Positions 46,395 to 58,380 of a DNA stretch of 64,000 nt are shown here, one piece after another. A model generated the notes under the pieces. It was not told the DNA's origin. It saw nothing but the letters and a program-made list of their open reading frames with translations, and did not search any database. The stretch is taken from positions 118,339,100-118,403,099 of the forward strand of contig NC_045439.1 in assembly GCF_002776525.5 (NCBI RefSeq). The letters run 5' to 3'. This stretch comes from Piliocolobus tephrosceles (Eukaryota; Chordata; Mammalia; Primates; Cercopithecidae). The translations under genes were made by a program, and so were the position numbers. The stretch's first letter is position 1. Every line of letters starts with the position of its first letter.

Positions 46395-46448
46395 CTTGTG
46401 TATATAATCCTGTTTAATCTTTATGTGAACTCTATGCTTTAGTAGGTA
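46395..46448 (-). mobile_element. MIR, part 1 (split by MLT1-type LTR)
   Basis: TATAATCCTGTTTAATCTTT followed by GTGAACTCTATGCTTTAGTA is the antisense MIR segment normally reading ...TTTAATCCTTACAACAACCC and TATGAGGTAGGTA. It stops at the LTR start. Confidence 0.6.
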
Positions 46449-46810
46449 TATTAGTTTGTTTGAGCTGCCCTAACAAAGTACCACAGACTGTGATTTAAAT
46501 AACAATGTATTTCCTCACAGTTTTGGAGGTTAATGGTTTAAGGTGTTGGCAAGGTTGGTTTCTTGTGAGAGTCTCTCTCCTTGGCCATCTTCTTCCATTG
46601 TTTTTGCATGAATTTCTGTGTGTCTGTATCCTAATTGCCTCTTATTATACAGACAGCAGTCACATTAAATCACAGCTCACTCACATTACCTCATTTTACC
46701 TTAATTATCTCTTTAAAAGCCCTATCTTCAAATACAGTCACATTCTGGGATACTAGGGGTTAGGATTTCAACATATAAATATTATAGGGGAGAAAATTCA
46801 GACCATAACA
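46449..46810 (-). mobile_element. MLT1-type (MaLR) LTR
   Basis: Antisense LTR from TATTAGTTTGTTTGAGCTGC to GACCATAACA, with ACAAAGTACCACAGACTGTG, CACAGTTTTGGAGGTTAATG, AGGTGTTGGCAAGGTTGGTT, CAAATACAGTCACATTCTGG and GGGGTTAGGATTTCAACATA in order. No internal retroviral sequence is present, so it is a solo LTR or fragment. It splits a MIR. Confidence 0.85.
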
Positions 46811-46880
46811 GGAGGGTTTTATATACCAGGCAACTGAGGTTCTGTGAGTTTAAAGGTGAGTCATATGCATAAAATTAGGT
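46811..46880 (-). mobile_element. MIR, part 2 (split by MLT1-type LTR)
   Basis: TTTTATATACCAGGCAACTG, AGGTTCTGTGAGTTTAAAGG and TGAGTCATATGCATAAAATT continue the antisense MIR (usually TTTTACAGATGAGGAAACTG, AGGCTCAGAGAGGTTAAG) directly after the LTR. Together with 46395-46448 it forms one MIR. Confidence 0.6.
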
Positions 46881-48647
46881 GGCCGCTTCAGAAATTTTCT
46901 GGGTAGGAAGTCATTAACATTGCCTACTGCATTCAGCCTTTCACCTGAGTTCTATCCTTGTGTTAGTCACTAATTTTTGAAGGGCTTTGAGAAAGACTCT
47001 AAACTTTTTTATTTTGTTTTGTGTTGCTCCTATTCATTGTGCAGTATGAGGGAGACAAATTCTATTGTATTTAAGGAATCTTGCAGATTTAACATTCTTT
47101 GGTAAAATCACATGTTCTCCCCTGCACTGCCCCCGATCCCTGCTAAATCTCTATTCCTTAATTACATTGTAGACTTTTTAGGGAGTAAAACCAAATCTCA
47201 CTTTTTCATTCCACCGATATATATAACAAAACTCAGTTTCTAATTAATAAATCAAATTATGGCTTTTTAGATCTCATTACAACCAGAAATGAAAGTTTTC
47301 CACTTTAAAATATATATTGTATGTTGACTTTGTAAACACATCTAAAGATTCTTGTCTACATTAGCAATAAGTAGTAACTATAAAGGTAAAGAAGAGGTAT
47401 AAAAGTGTTGTAAACTGAAGAACTGACATGAGATTATATTCATTTAAATAATTTCAAGTCTTCATTGGGTCTGAAACAATTTTTCTGTTTTTTAATGATT
47501 TCACTCATTAATTGGTAGACACCAAACAGCAAGTCTGGGATAAGAAGCCTATTACTGATTTACTTCACAATTTCAGTTTTCAAGTTATGGGATATAATTA
47601 TTCATCTAGCACAAGGTTTAGTCTAAATTTCACTGTCATATCATCTGTGAATTCTTGAACTTTCAAAAGTTTGACCATATTGTTGTAATGCTATGCATAT
47701 GTTATGCCTAGGTAAGTATTGGCTTCTTGAATTGCATTTATTTTTAAATAATAAAATGGTATTTTTCAAAGTATTTCATTAAAGGTTTACTTTTAGGCTG
47801 AATCGTGAGTATATTCAAATACTCCTCCCTTTTATGTTTTAGAATTAGAGTATATACTAGTACTAGATATAACATAAAATCAGTCACCTTTGTATGGTCT
47901 ATTGCCTTTACTAATTACAAAACTTAAAATTTCATTATCCCTCTAATGGACACAAATGTATTCTGGAACAAACATTTATTAGATTAATTCAGATCTGCTA
48001 GAGAGTCTAAAGAATAGTTTTGTGTTAGGTACTGTGCCTATAACGGGTCAACAAAAACAGCCTTTTTTATCAATGCTACATAAGCTGTGTAGACTTTATT
48101 TATTTCCTGAGTATTAGACTTTTTAAGACTGACTCCATAATTCTTCTGTGATTATGTAAAGAAATAGATTATCCTCAACCTTGACCCACAGTATGGAGAT
48201 CTTTTATATAGCAAAAGTATAATTCCTTTTTAAGGAACTTCTCAATGATGTATGTTCAGAAACCATCATGCACTCTTATTTAAAAAGTAAGTATAAAATT
48301 AATTCTGTTATGTGGGAACACAACAATGCAAGTGTGACTCTACTTATTATAATACTTTTTTTTACTTTTATAAAAGATGAATCTTTTTATTTCTTCTAAG
48401 ACAATAGTATGTCTGTATTATTTACTTTTCATTGTTTAAAGTATATTCTATGTAAAATTCATGATTGTTTTCCTGATATTCCATATTAAAAACGTATTTG
48501 AGAAGAGATGTTTATGTCAACTTTAAAACATATTTACAAGTGTTAAAACATTGATCTCTAATTTTCATATATACCCTCATACCAAAGTGAATACAAACTA
48601 TTGCCAATACTTTTACTTACTTAAAATCTAATTCATTTTTGTTTTAG
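46881..48647. other. Unassigned AT-rich sequence
   Basis: About 1.8 kb with no recognised gene or repeat. Confidence 0.5.
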
Positions 48648-48998
48648 CCTGATTATTTCCTTCTTTTTCTTTTCTTTCTTTCTTTTTTTTTTTTCTTGAG
48701 ATGGAGTCTTGCTGTGTCTCCCAGGCTGAAGCGAAATGGCACAATCCTGGCTCACCACAACCTTGGACTCCTGGATTCAAGCTATTCTCCTATCTCAGCC
48801 TCCCGAGTAGCTGAGATTACAAGTACGTGCCACCATGCCTGGCTAATTTTTGTATTTTTTAGTAGAGATGGGGTTTTGCCATGTTGGTCAGGCTGGTCTT
48901 GAACTCCTGATCTCAGGTGATCTGCCTGCCTTGGCCTCCCAAAGTGCTAGCATTACAGGAGTGAGCCACCGTGCCTGGCCCCCTACCCTGATTATTTC
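48648..48998 (-). mobile_element. AluS-type insertion with 12-bp target duplication
   Basis: Antisense Alu with T-rich tail at 48661-48694, then GAGATGGAGTCTTGCTGTGT through GAGCCACCGTGCCTGGCC (to 48980). The duplication CCTGATTATTTC is perfect at 48648-48659 and 48987-48998. The frame 48696-48902 is Alu-derived. Confidence 0.94.
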
Positions 48999-50281
48999 TA
49001 TTTGAAAACATGATAACCATGCTTCTTACCTAGATGAAGTAATAACTGTACATAAAACTACTTCAAGGAAGTAATTTTTTTAGATATCATACCGAAATTA
49101 TCTGAAATTCAAAATTAACTCCTTTTCCAAAATGCTGCTATATATTCTGCTTTACCTATATTTCCTTCTTTGAGTATATGATGAAATACAATCTCTAACC
49201 ATCTCAAGCATAACCAACCTCTCATACAATAAGAACATTTTAACACCATCAACAAGACAGTGCTTAAATACATTCTTTGTTATTTATGGATGGAATTTTC
49301 TACAGTATTTCCCTGATTCATTGTTTTGTTGTTGTTATTGCTATTATTGTCTCTTGTTTTTTTTCCGAAAGATGTCATAAAATTCTTCCTTATATTAGAC
49401 TAAAATCTCTCCTATTATTTCAACACTTTTTTCTCTCTTTGAATAAAGAGCTGGTATAATTCTCTTCAAAATATATCAAAATCAATATTATTAAATAATG
49501 ATATTTGTTCTAAAGAATAACAATTTCCAGAATTTTCAACAATTCATTCCCTCATTCTCCCTAAAATATATTTGAATAGCTTTAGTTTAATACTAGTGTG
49601 GAATGTTTTATACTCATTCCAATGTGATTCTCAAAATTCACAAGTGTGCCCCAGAAATACTTAAGATTAAGGGAAAAATTTCCCTCTTTAAAAATTATTT
49701 GCTACTAGGAATTGAATCTTTTTAAAAAAATAGTACCAGTATTTTGGTTTTTAATTTGTTTATTTTTAACTATAACTCCTGAGAGATTTTGCTTTCTAAG
49801 TTGATTTTTAGGGAATTGAATACAGAATTTTATTTATATTCCTCTTTGATTTTATATCTTGTAATTGAACTTAAATTTTTAGCTTGTGAAAATCCTTTCA
49901 TAACCTTTAATTGTCTTTCATTATCTCTTTGAGTTTCTTGCCAAGGAGGCAGTCATCAGGAATATTAGTAAGTATTTTAGTTCATATTTTTTTTTTCAGA
50001 CACATGCAAAGGTTGTACTTACCTGCATTCCAGAAATTAAGTACATTTTTGTGATTTGCTTTGTCCAATAAATTTAGGTAAATTAGACCATTTCTGCAAA
50101 TAACCAAAAGAACTACTTATTTTTCTCTCTGTCACTGTGATGGGAGCATCAAATATGATAGCTGTTTCAACAGCTTGGTACTGGAATGAGAATGACCAAA
50201 ACAGTGACCTTGTACAAACCTTAGATTGATGTGATATGATATATAGAGAAATAATACTGTCTTACTTTATGCCAGCAAGAT
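48999..50281. other. Unassigned AT-rich sequence
   Basis: About 1.3 kb with no recognised gene or repeat. The open frame 49277-49459 has no domain. Confidence 0.5.
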
Positions 50282-50305
50282 TGTGTGTGTGTGTGTATGT
50301 GTGTG
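50282..50305. repeat. (TG)n microsatellite
   Basis: About 12 TG units with one A interruption. Confidence 0.9.
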
Positions 50306-50324
50306 ATTTTGTTGTTGTGCATTA

Positions 50325-50600
50325 GGATAGTCAGGCTGCACTAACAAAATTTCAGTGACTTAATGTGACAAAAGTTTATTTCTTGAGTTTATTACCCATC
50401 CAAGGTGGATTTGAAGGGCAACTCTGTTCATTATAATCACTCAGGGACACTGGCTGATGGAGATTCATCTAGATACATGCTTCCATCATCTCTGTGTGTA
50501 GGAGAAAACTGCAACAACTCTTGTACTCTTATAATAATAGGTTGTTAGGAAGTGACACAATACTTCTCATATTTCATTGTCCAAAAGAAGTTATACAACT
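50325..50600 (-). mobile_element. Ancient LTR-like fragment (MLT1-type, tentative)
   Basis: TAGTCAGGCTGCACTAACAA, CAAAAGTTTATTTCTTGAGT, TCAGGGACACTGGCTGATGG and AGGAAGTGACACAATACTTC appear in an order seen in old antisense MaLR-type LTRs. No ends or duplications can be fixed. Confidence 0.45.
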
Positions 50601-51869
50601 ATATCTAACTTCAAATTAGTATGATGTCTGAATTATCTGTTAGCAATTCAGTATAATCATCATACACTTTTAAAATTTCCTCTATATAACGATGGAGAAG
50701 CTTGGAACTATATTTCCTAAAATCTTTTCTCAGAAAGCAGGAGAGAAACAGAAGTCATTATTCCCTGGAAGTGATTACCAGCAGACACGTGAGCAGATGT
50801 GGGATTTATAGCTGCCTGTTGGTGAGAATCGAGAAGCACCGCTATGATGCTGCCTACTGAGATAAGCGTAGGAAACTTGCTTAGAATTTCCTTTTAAAAG
50901 TCAATGATTTCTTGGTAGCTTTTGACAAACACATTCTTCAATATGTCATGCCGAGGTGTTCACTCTGTTTCTCTAACCTTATGGTGGCAGCTTCCTGCCT
51001 TTTCAAAAGGCCTTCCCTGTGCTTTGCTTCCCCATTTCCTTCACATTCATAGAAACCTCAATTCATATACTAATTTATATTCAGAATACTTAGATGACTG
51101 TTTTCCTGACAAGATATGCACCAATACAGCAGAAACATGCAAACTTACAATTTTCTCAGGAAAAGGATATTCAGAGTAATTATAATCAGCTCCAATGTTT
51201 ATATACTTATAAACAGAAAAACAAAATGGAAGCAATATAAAATGAAAACACAAGTGGTCTCCTCCCCTCTCCTCTGCAACTACAAACAATAGTGAGATAG
51301 AGAAAAGAAAAACGTGAGGACTTTGCTCATTGTTCTGCATTATCTATGGTTTTCCTCTAGACAGCATCTCAACTCACTGACTATGTGACCATATGATTTC
51401 CATTGACAATAAAATTTCATAATTTCTTCTTGGCAGACATTGTAAGGTTTAACAAGTAGATCATCATGCTCTCTTTTACTTTGTCATGGTGACCAATAAT
51501 ACTCCAAATTGTGTACTCTCTATCATTCTAGAACCATGGACACACACTTTTTTTGGTAAGCCATTAGTGTTTGAGATGGGAGTGGTATTTATTACTGCAG
51601 CAAAACAAAGATTATCTTGGCACACAAGATTTTTAAAAAAATATTTTAATGTATTTGTTTATGAGACCTTATCTACTCTAGAATTTATTGACATATATAT
51701 ATATAAAACTAAATATCTCAAACATTGATGAGGAAATTATATAGAATTCAGACATTTTATTATATTTGTTTTTAAGAATAACATATTAAAATACATTTAT
51801 TTTAAGATGTCCTTTAAAGTTTAAATGTCCATTTTACTGACTGTATTTAGTAATTACTCTTTGTCACTG
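50601..51869. other. Unassigned sequence, no gene
   Basis: About 1.27 kb. Open frames at 50922-51179, 51047-51340 and 51486-51728 have no recognisable domains. Confidence 0.45.
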
Positions 51870-52165
51870 GTTTTTCTAGGGTGTGCCATAGATGTGGTTT
51901 ATGTTGTATGTACCTTGTAGATAACTGGCTTATAGAGGAAGTTCTAGAATTTAACTTCAATTAAACTTTAAGATATCAGTAGGATTCAGACCTCTTAGAT
52001 TCTGTGACTTAATGTCTTCTGACACTTGGGAACAAACATGGTCAATATTTCTTTTGATATGGTTTATGTACTTTCTCTTTCATTTCTGTCCTCTATTTTC
52101 TCTCTGCCTAAGATTTCAATTACATGTATATTAGATTTTTTGACCTTGGAAGAAATTAAGAATTC
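51870..52165 (-). mobile_element. L1M ORF1-region fragment, antisense (tentative)
   Basis: CTTTCTCTTTCATTTCTGTC, AGATTTCAATTACATGTATA and TTAGATTTTTTGACC resemble the antisense ORF1 stretch of old L1M elements (usually ...GGGACTCCAATTACACGTAT, GTTAGACCTCTTGA). Strongly diverged. Confidence 0.45.
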
Positions 52166-52169
52166 AATA

Positions 52170-52305
52170 TGGAATTGACTACACTGATGCATGCTGGTAG
52201 TCTCAGCTACTCAGGAGGCTGAGGTGGCAGGATCACTTGAGCCCAGGAGTTTGAGTAAAACTTGGGCAACATAGTGAGACTTTATCTAAAAACAAACAAA
52301 TCAAC
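52170..52305 (+). mobile_element. Alu monomer / AluJ fragment
   Basis: TAGTCTCAGCTACTCAGGAG, GCTGAGGTGGCAGGATCACT, TGAGCCCAGGAGTTTGAG, GGGCAACATAGTGAGACTTT and an A/C-rich tail. Only one arm is present, so it is a free Alu monomer (FLAM-like) or a truncated AluJ. Confidence 0.75.
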
Positions 52306-52665
52306 AAGCATTTATTTTGATAAATACATGATTTAGTTGTTCCTGGGATTTAGAATATATGTGAAAGTATATTTTATGATACTAGTACGAAAGGAAAGTG
52401 TGAGGGAAACTTTTAAACTATTTTAATGCTTTAAGCTGAACTTAAAGTTCTACTTTTTTAAAAATGTACTTTAAGTTCTAGGGTACATGTGCACCACGTG
52501 CAGGTTTGTTACATAGGTATATATGTGCCATGTTGGTTTGCTGCCCCCATTAACTCGTCATTTACATTAAGTATTTCTCCTAATGCTATCCCTCCCCCAG
52601 CCCCTCACCCCCAACAGGCCCTGGTATGTGATGGTCCCCATCCTGTGTCCAAGTGTTCTCATTGT

Positions 52666-55417
52666 TCAATTCCCACTTATGAGTGACAGCATGCAGTGTT
52701 TGGTTTTCTGTCTTTGTGATAGTTTGGTGAGAATGATGGTTTCTAGCTTCATCCATGTCCCAACAAAGGACATGAACTCATTCTTTTTTTTTTTTTTTTT
52801 GGTTGCATAGCATTCTATGGTGTATATGTGCCATATTTTCTTTATCCAGTCTATCATTGATGGGCAAATTAGTTGGTTCCAAGTCTTTGCTACTGTTAGG
52901 AGTGCCACAATAAACATATGTGTGCATGTGTCTTTATAGTAGCATGATTAATAATCCTTTAGGTATATACCCAGTAATGGGATCACTGGGGTAAATGGTA
53001 TTTCTAGTTCTAGATCCTTGAGGAGTCGCCACACTGTCTTCCACAATGGTTGAACTAATTTACACTCCCAGCAACAGTGTAAAAGCGTTTGTATTTCTCC
53101 ACATCCTCTCCAGCGTCTGTTGTTTCCTGACTTTTTAATGATAGCCGTTCTAACTGGCCTGAGATAGTAACTCATTGTGGTTTTGATTGGCATTTCTCTG
53201 ATGACCAGCGATGATGAGCATTTTTTCATGTGTCTGTTGGCTGCATAAATGTCTTCTTTTGAGAAGTGTCTGTTCATATCACTTGCCACCTTTTTGATGG
53301 GGTTGCTGGTTTTTTTTCTTGTGAATTTGTTTCTCTGTAGATTCTGGATATTAGCCCTTTGTCAGATGGGTAGCTTGCAAACATTTTCTCCCTTTCTGTA
53401 GGTTGCCTGTTCACACTGATGGTAGATTTTTTTTTTTTTTTTGCTGTGCAGAAGCTCTTTAGTTTAATTAGATCCAATTTGTCTTTTTTGACTTTTGTTG
53501 CCTTTGCTTTTTGGTGTTTTAGTCATGAAGTCTTTGCCCATGCCTATGTCCTGAATGGTATTGCCTAGGTTTTCTTGTAGAGTTTTTATGGTTTTAGGTC
53601 TAACATTTAAGTCTCTAATCTATCTTGAATTAATTTTTGATAAGGTGTAAGGAAAGGATCTAGTTTCAGCTTTCTACATATGGCTAGCACCATTTATTAA
53701 ATAGGGAATCCTTTCCCCATTGCTCATTTTTATCAGGTTTGTCAAAGATCAGATGGTTATAGACGTATGGTGTTATATCTGAGGCCTCTGTTCTGTTTCA
53801 TTGGTCTATTTATCTGTTCTGGTACCAGTACCATGCTGTTTTGGTTACTGTAGCCTTGTAGTGTAGTTTGAAGTCAGGTAGCTTGATGTCTCCAGCTTTG
53901 TTCTTTTTGCTTAGGAATGTCTTGGCTATGTGGGCTCTTTTTTTGTTCCATATAAATTCAAATTAGTTTTTTTTCTTCCAATTTTGAGAAGAAAGTCATT
54001 AGAAGCTTAATGGGGATGGCATTGAATCTATAAATTACCTTGGGCAGTATGGCCATTTTTCATGATATTGATTCTTCCTATCCATGAACATGGAATGTTC
54101 TTCCATTTGTTTGTGTTCTCTTTTATTTCATTGAGCAGTGATGTGTAGTTCTCCTTGAAGAGGTCCTTCACATCTCTTGGATTCCAAGGTATTTTATTCT
54201 CTTTGTAGCAATTGTGAATGGGAGTTCACTCATAATTTGGCTCTGTTTGTCTATTATTGGTGTATAGGCATGCTTGTGATTTTTGCACATTGATTTTGTA
54301 TCCTGAGACTTTGCTGAAGTTGCTTATTAGCTTAAGGAGATTTTGGGCTGAGACAATGGGGTTTTCTTTATATACAATCATGTCATCTGCAAACAGGGAC
54401 AATTTGACTTCCTCTTTTCTTAAGTGAATATCCTTTATTTCTTTCTCTTGCCTGATTGCCCTGGCCAGAACTTCCAACACTATGTTGAATAGGAGTGGTG
54501 AGACAGGGCGTCCTTTTCTTGTGCAGGTTTTCAAAGGGAATGCTTCCAGTTTTTGGCCATTCAGTGTGATATTGGCTGTGAGTTTATCATAAATTGCTCT
54601 TATTATTTTGAGATATGTTCCATCAATACCTAGTTTATTGAGAGTTTTTAGCATGAAGGGCTGTTGAATTTGGTCAAAGGCCTTTTCTGCACCTATTGAG
54701 ATAATCATGTGGTTTTTGTCATCGGTTCTGTTTATGTGATGGATTACATTTATTGATTTGCGTGTGATGAACCAGCCTTGCATACCAGGGATGAGGGCAA
54801 CTTGATCGTGGTAGATAAGCTTTTTGATGTGCTGCTGGATTTGCTTTGCCAGTATTTTATTGAGGATTTTCGCATTGATGTTCATCAGGGATATTGGTCT
54901 AAAATTCTCCTTTTTTTGTTGTGTTTCTGTCAGGCTTTGGTATCCAGATGATGCTGGCCTCATAAAAAGAGTTAAGGACAATTCCCTCTTTTTCTATTGA
55001 TTGGAATAATTTCAGAAGGAATGGTACCAGCTCTTCTTTGTACCTCTGGTAGAATTCAGCTGTGAATCTGTCTGGTCCTGGACTTTTGTTGGTTGGTAGG
55101 CTATTAATTATTGACTTAATTTCAGAACCTCTTATTGGTCTATTCAGGGATTCAACTCAACTTCTTCCTAGTTTAATATTGGGAGGGTATATGTGTCCAG
55201 GAATTTATCCATTTTTCTTCTAGATTTTCTAGTTTATTTGCATAGAGGTGTTTATAGTATTCTCTGTAGGTAGTTTGTATTTCTGTTGGATTGGTGCTGA
55301 TATTCCCTTTATCATTTGACTCTTTATCGAATTTGCCAGTCTGTGTCTTTTAATTGGGGCATTTAGCCCATTTACATTTAAGGTTAATATTGTTATGTGT
55401 GAATTCAATCCCGTCAT
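52666..55417 (-). pseudogene. L1 ORF2 remnant lacking most of the endonuclease domain
   Basis: ORF2 begins at 55417 with MTGLNSHITILTLNVNGLNA and runs about 35 codons. It then jumps (about 55310-55325) to sequence that normally lies past the endonuclease core, just before the RT domain. The catalytic core of the endonuclease is therefore missing. The RT domain has an open stretch 54226-54981 (251 codons) with NINAKILNKILA, AIYDKLTANITLNGQKLEAF and an intact FADD box (codons 54382-54393 on the minus strand). The C-terminal part is in 52948-53289 and 52666-52917, with the cysteine-bearing NNRRWRGCGEI segment. Frameshifts and poly-T expansions break the rest. Confidence 0.9.
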
Positions 55418-55474
55418 TATGATGTTAGCTAGTTATTTTGCCCATTAATTTATGCAGTTTCTTCATAGCATCCA

Positions 55475-56515
55475 TGGCCTTTACAACTTGGCATGTTTCT
55501 GCAGTGGCTGGTACCAGTTGTTCCTTTCCATGTTTAGTGCTTCCTTCAGGAGGTCTTCTAAGGCAGATCTGGTGGTGACAAAATCTCTCAGCATTTACTT
55601 GTCTGTAAATGATTTTATTTCTCCTTCACTTATGAAGCTTAGTTTGACTGGATATGAAATCCTGGGTTGAAAATTATTTTCCTTAAGAATGTTGGATGTT
55701 GGCCCCCACTCTCTTCTGGCTTGTAGGGTGTCTGCTGAGAGCTCTTCTGTTAGTCTGATGGGCTTCCCTTTGTGCATAACCCGACCTTTCTGTCTGGCTG
55801 CCCTTAACATTTTTTCCTTCATTTCAACCTTGGTGAATCTGACAATTATATGTCTTGGAATTGTTCTTCTCAAGGAATATCTTTGTGGTATTTCTGTATT
55901 TCCTGAATTTGAATGTTGGCCTGCCTTGCTAGGTTGGGGGTGTTTTCCTGGATAATATCCTGAAGTGTGTTTTCCAACTTGGTTCCTTTCTCCCCATCAC
56001 TTTCAGGTACACCAATCAAACATACATTTGGTCTTTTCACATGGTCCCATATTTCTTGGAGGCTTTGTTCATTTCTTTTTACTCTTTTTTCTCTAATCTT
56101 GTCTTATCACTTTATTTCATTAATTTGATCTTTGATCACTGATATCTTTTCTTCCACTTGATAGAATTGGCTATTGAAGCTTGTGCATGTGTCACAAAGT
56201 TCTTGTGTTGTGGTTTTAGCTCCATCAGGTCATTTACGGTCTTCTCCACACTGTTTATTATAGTTAGGCATTCATTTAACCTTTTTTCAAGGCTTTAAGC
56301 TTCCTTGCAATGGGTTAAAACATGCTTTTTTAGTTTGGAGAAGTTTCTTATTACCAACCTTCTGAAGCCTACTTCTGTCTATTTGTCAAAGTCATTCTCT
56401 GTCCAGCTTTGTTCCATTACTGGTGAGGAGCTGTGATCTTTTGGAGGAGAAGAGGTGCTCTGGTTTTTAGCATTTTCAGCTTTTCTGCTCTGATTTCTCC
56501 CTATCTTTGTGGTTT
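55475..56515 (-). pseudogene. L1 ORF1 remnant
   Basis: ORF1p sequence from about 56515 (start region) to 55475. The N-terminal coiled-coil part is broken by stops. The longest open stretch, 55595-55873 (92 codons), covers the RRM/C-terminal junction with RFTKVEMKEKMLRAARQKGR and NFQPRISYPVKLSFISEGE. The same region of ORF1 is represented in the other L1PA at 27580-28170. Non-functional. Confidence 0.85.
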
Positions 56516-57522
56516 TATCTACCTTTGATCTTTGATGTTGGTGACCTACAAATGGGTTTTGGTGTAGAAGTCCTTTTTGTTGATGTCGATGCTATGCCTT
56601 TCGGTGTGTTACTTTTTCTTCTAACAGTCATGTCCCTCAGCTACAGGTCTGTTCATATTTGCTCTAGGTCTACTCCAGACCTTCTTTGCCTAGATATCAC
56701 CAGCAGAGGCTACAGAACAGAAAATATTGCTGACTGATCCTTTCTCTGGAAGCTTCATCCCAGAGGGGCACCTGCCTCTATGAGGTGTCTGTCGGCCCCT
56801 ACTGGGAAGGGTCTCCCAGTTAGGCTACATGGGGGTCAGGGACCCACTTGAAGAGGCAGTCTGTCCATTCTCAGAGCTCAAACACCATGCTGGGAGAACC
56901 ACTGCTCTCTTCAGAGCTGTCAGACAGGGACGTTTAAGTCTGCAGAACTTTCTGCTGCATTGTGTTCTACTATGCCCTGCCGACAGAGGTGGAGTCTATA
57001 GAGGCAGTAGGCCTTGGTGAGCTGCGCTGGGCTCCACCCAGTTCAAGCTTCCTGGCTGCTTTATTTACCTACTCAAGCCTCAGCAATGGCAGACACCCCT
57101 CCCCCTGCCAGGCTGCAGTCTTGCAGCTTGATCTCAGACTGTTGCACTAGCAGTGAGCAAGGCTCCATGGGCATGGGACCTGCTAAGCCATGCACAGGAG
57201 AGAATCTCCTGGCCTTCTGGTTGCTAAGACCTTGGGAAAAGCACAATATTAGGGTGGGAGTGTCCCATTTTTCCAGGTATAGTCTGTCACTACTTCCCTT
57301 GGCTAGGAAAGGGAAATCCCCTCATCCCTAGTGCTTCCTGGGTGAAGCGATACCCTGCCCTGCTTCAGCTCACCCTTCACGGGCTGCACCCACTGTCCAA
57401 CAAGTTCCAATAAGATGAACCAGGTACCTTTGTTGGAAATGCAGAAATCACTTGTCTTCTGCGTCGATCACACTGGGAGCTGTAGACTGGAGCTCTTCCT
57501 ATTTGGCCATCTTGGAGTCGCC
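56516..57522 (-). promoter_or_regulatory. L1PA 5' UTR with internal promoter and YY1-type site
   Basis: About 1 kb of GC-richer L1 5' UTR, including the start. Near the 5' end (57509-57518) the minus strand reads CAAGATGGCC, the YY1-binding motif that sets L1 transcription start in known primate L1s. Known L1PA 5' UTRs also carry an antisense promoter, which here would fire toward increasing coordinates. Several open frames (56507-56737, 56829-57020, 56962-57150, 57014-57331) lie in the UTR and are not genes. Activity in this old copy is not shown by sequence. Confidence 0.8.
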
Positions 57523-57535
57523 TAAAGTTCTACTT

Positions 57536-57689
57536 GAAGTTAGATACCAGTTAATCAAAATGCAGGTTGTACATTCTAGATTAAGCATTAAAATGATTTT
57601 TTTTTAATCATGTTAGTTAAAGTAATAAATCCATGGGGAAATTACACTATGTTTGTCAATTAGAAGTCTCTATATTGTTAAGATGAATA
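57536..57689. other. Short unassigned spacer
   Basis: No feature recognised between the L1PA target duplication and the next L1M fragment. Confidence 0.4.
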
Positions 57690-58380
57690 TTTCCTGCAGA
57701 ATGAACTATAGATATAATTCAATTCCAATAAAAATCTCAGAAGATTTTTAATGGAATTCGACAAGGTGATTCCAAAATGAAAGGCAAAAAAGGAAGAAAA
57801 GATCAAAGACACACTTGAGGAAGAACAGTGGAGGTTCTTGTATAGAGGTCATACAACAGCAAATATCAAGAGATATTGGTGCAAGGAGATGAAAAAAAAA
57901 ACTGATTCAGCAAAATGGGGAGACAAAAAATAGTCTGATGCATATATGGTCACTAAATTCTGGTAGAGATTTTACTCAAGTAACTGTGGAGAAAAGTAAC
58001 GTTTTTAGATCAAGTAGATACCAAGTTATGAAGGTAACTTTGACTCTATCTAATACCGTACACAAGAAATAAATGCACAAGGATTATAAAATTAATTTGA
58101 ATTATAAAACAAGCTTCTTGATGATGAATGGAATATTTTCATAGTTTTGAACTAAGTCAGGGTTTTGTTGATACACGGAAAAAAACATTTGAAACATAAT
58201 TATCAAGAAATTGACTGATACGTTGTACTTTGCTAAAATTTATGTTCCTCAAAAGTCACCACTAAGAAAGCAAGGATGCAAGGCAACAGATGGGAGAAGA
58301 TATTTTCAATATGTAACTAAGGACTCACATCTAGGACATATATAAAGAACTTTTATAAATTAATAAGAATTTCAACAACT
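57690..58380 (+). mobile_element. L1M ORF2 C-terminal fragment, part 1
   Basis: Sense old L1: CAATTCCAATAAAAATCTCA, CAGCAAAATGGGGAGACAAA, ACTCTATCTAATACCGTACA, GACATATATAAAGAACTTTT and ATAAATTAATAAGAA in ORF2 order. Strongly diverged with no frame. It is interrupted by an antisense Alu monomer. Confidence 0.65.

Larger units (their letters stand above)
52443..57535 (-). mobile_element. L1PA insertion, both ends present, internally deleted
   Basis: The element 52456-57522 lies on the minus strand with its 5' end at 57522 and 3' end at 52456. A perfect 13-base target duplication, TAAAGTTCTACTT, flanks it at 52443-52455 and 57523-57535. It has the full 5' UTR, an ORF1 remnant, an ORF2 remnant and the 3' UTR. 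At about 5.07 kb it is some 1 kb short of a complete L1PA. The loss falls in ORF2 near 55310, where the endonuclease domain should be. It was a full-length insertion by target-primed reverse transcription; the deletion probably came later or was present in the source. Confidence 0.95.

Noticed and set aside
57014..57331. 105-codon GC-rich frame
   Set aside because: Lies on the antisense strand of the L1PA 5' UTR; known primate L1 antisense ORF0 lies in this general area, but I cannot match this frame to it.
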